Of a stretch of DNA of 64,000 bases, positions 63,970-64,000 are shown in pieces. The notes beneath the pieces were generated by a model. The model made no database searches. It saw only the letters and a list, made by a program, of their open reading frames with translations, and had not been told where the DNA came from. The stretch spans positions 744,001 through 808,000 of the forward strand of contig NZ_BSST01000001.1 of NCBI RefSeq assembly GCF_030161395.1, written 5' to 3'. Source of the DNA: Thalassotalea insulae. GTDB taxonomy: Bacteria > Pseudomonadota > Gammaproteobacteria > Enterobacterales > Alteromonadaceae. Numbering within the stretch: the first letter of the stretch is position 1; each line of letters begins with the position of its first letter. The translations under genes were made by a program, and so were the position numbers.

Positions 63970-64000
63970 TAGAAACTCTCTTCAATCAATTTGATAAAAT

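Overview
The window comes from the chromosome of a marine gammaproteobacterium of the Alteromonadales, most likely Colwelliaceae (Colwellia or Thalassotalea type). I infer this from the AT-rich DNA, the gammaproteobacterial gene blocks (apt-dnaX-ybaB, tyrR-ycjF-ycjX-psp-sap, lon-hupB), the six-gene TtpC-type TonB cluster and the marine polysaccharide enzymes (GH92, GH16). I ran no database search, so the genus is an inference.

Layout. 1-3.3 kb: two tandem GH92 alpha-mannosidases, the first cut by the window edge. 3.3-7.2 kb: ybaB, dnaX (with a complete programmed -1 frameshift signal), apt, and a small operon of a 40-residue membrane protein and a stand-alone receiver protein behind a perfect FNR box. 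7.3-12.3 kb: a six-gene energy-transducing operon (DUF3450, TtpC-like, ExbB, ExbD, TonB, TPR protein). 12.9-15.4 kb: TSUP transporter, PriC, ComFB and PilZ proteins. 15.6-17.5 kb: a secreted GH16 laminarinase-type enzyme with two LacI-type operators upstream. 17.9 kb: the 114-nt SRP RNA. 18-23.3 kb: an acyltransferase, a DUF3014 protein and the phenylalanine catabolic genes maiA, tyrR, phhB and phhA, with two TyrR boxes. 23.6-34.2 kb: ycjF, ycjX, pspCBA, divergent pspF and sapABCDF. 34.2-36.1 kb: ppiD.

36.5-60.6 kb is an anaerobic nitrate respiration region: carbonic anhydrase, a parvulin-type isomerase, narI, narJ, narH and narG, the sensor narX, a narK antiporter, the regulator narL, an XRE-type membrane regulator, a diguanylate cyclase, an outer-membrane porin, two further NarK-family transporters, a PP2C phosphatase/protein kinase fusion and a small conserved protein. 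FNR-type boxes (TTGAT-N4-ATCAA) lie in the narG/narX, narK/narL and porin promoters, with a one-mismatch copy before the 504-residue transporter gene frame. Inverted NarL-type heptamers lie beside several of them. Together these suggest oxygen-sensed (FNR) and nitrate-sensed (NarX-NarL) control of nitrate entry, reduction and nitrite export.

61-64 kb: hupB and lon. In many gammaproteobacteria lon, hupB and ppiD are adjacent. Here all three keep the same orientation, but about 25 kb of mostly nitrate genes separates hupB from ppiD, so the nitrate region looks like an insertion into that block. A 15-bp tandem repeat array sits near the hupB edge. No insertion sequence, phage, CRISPR array, tRNA or rRNA gene was recognised.
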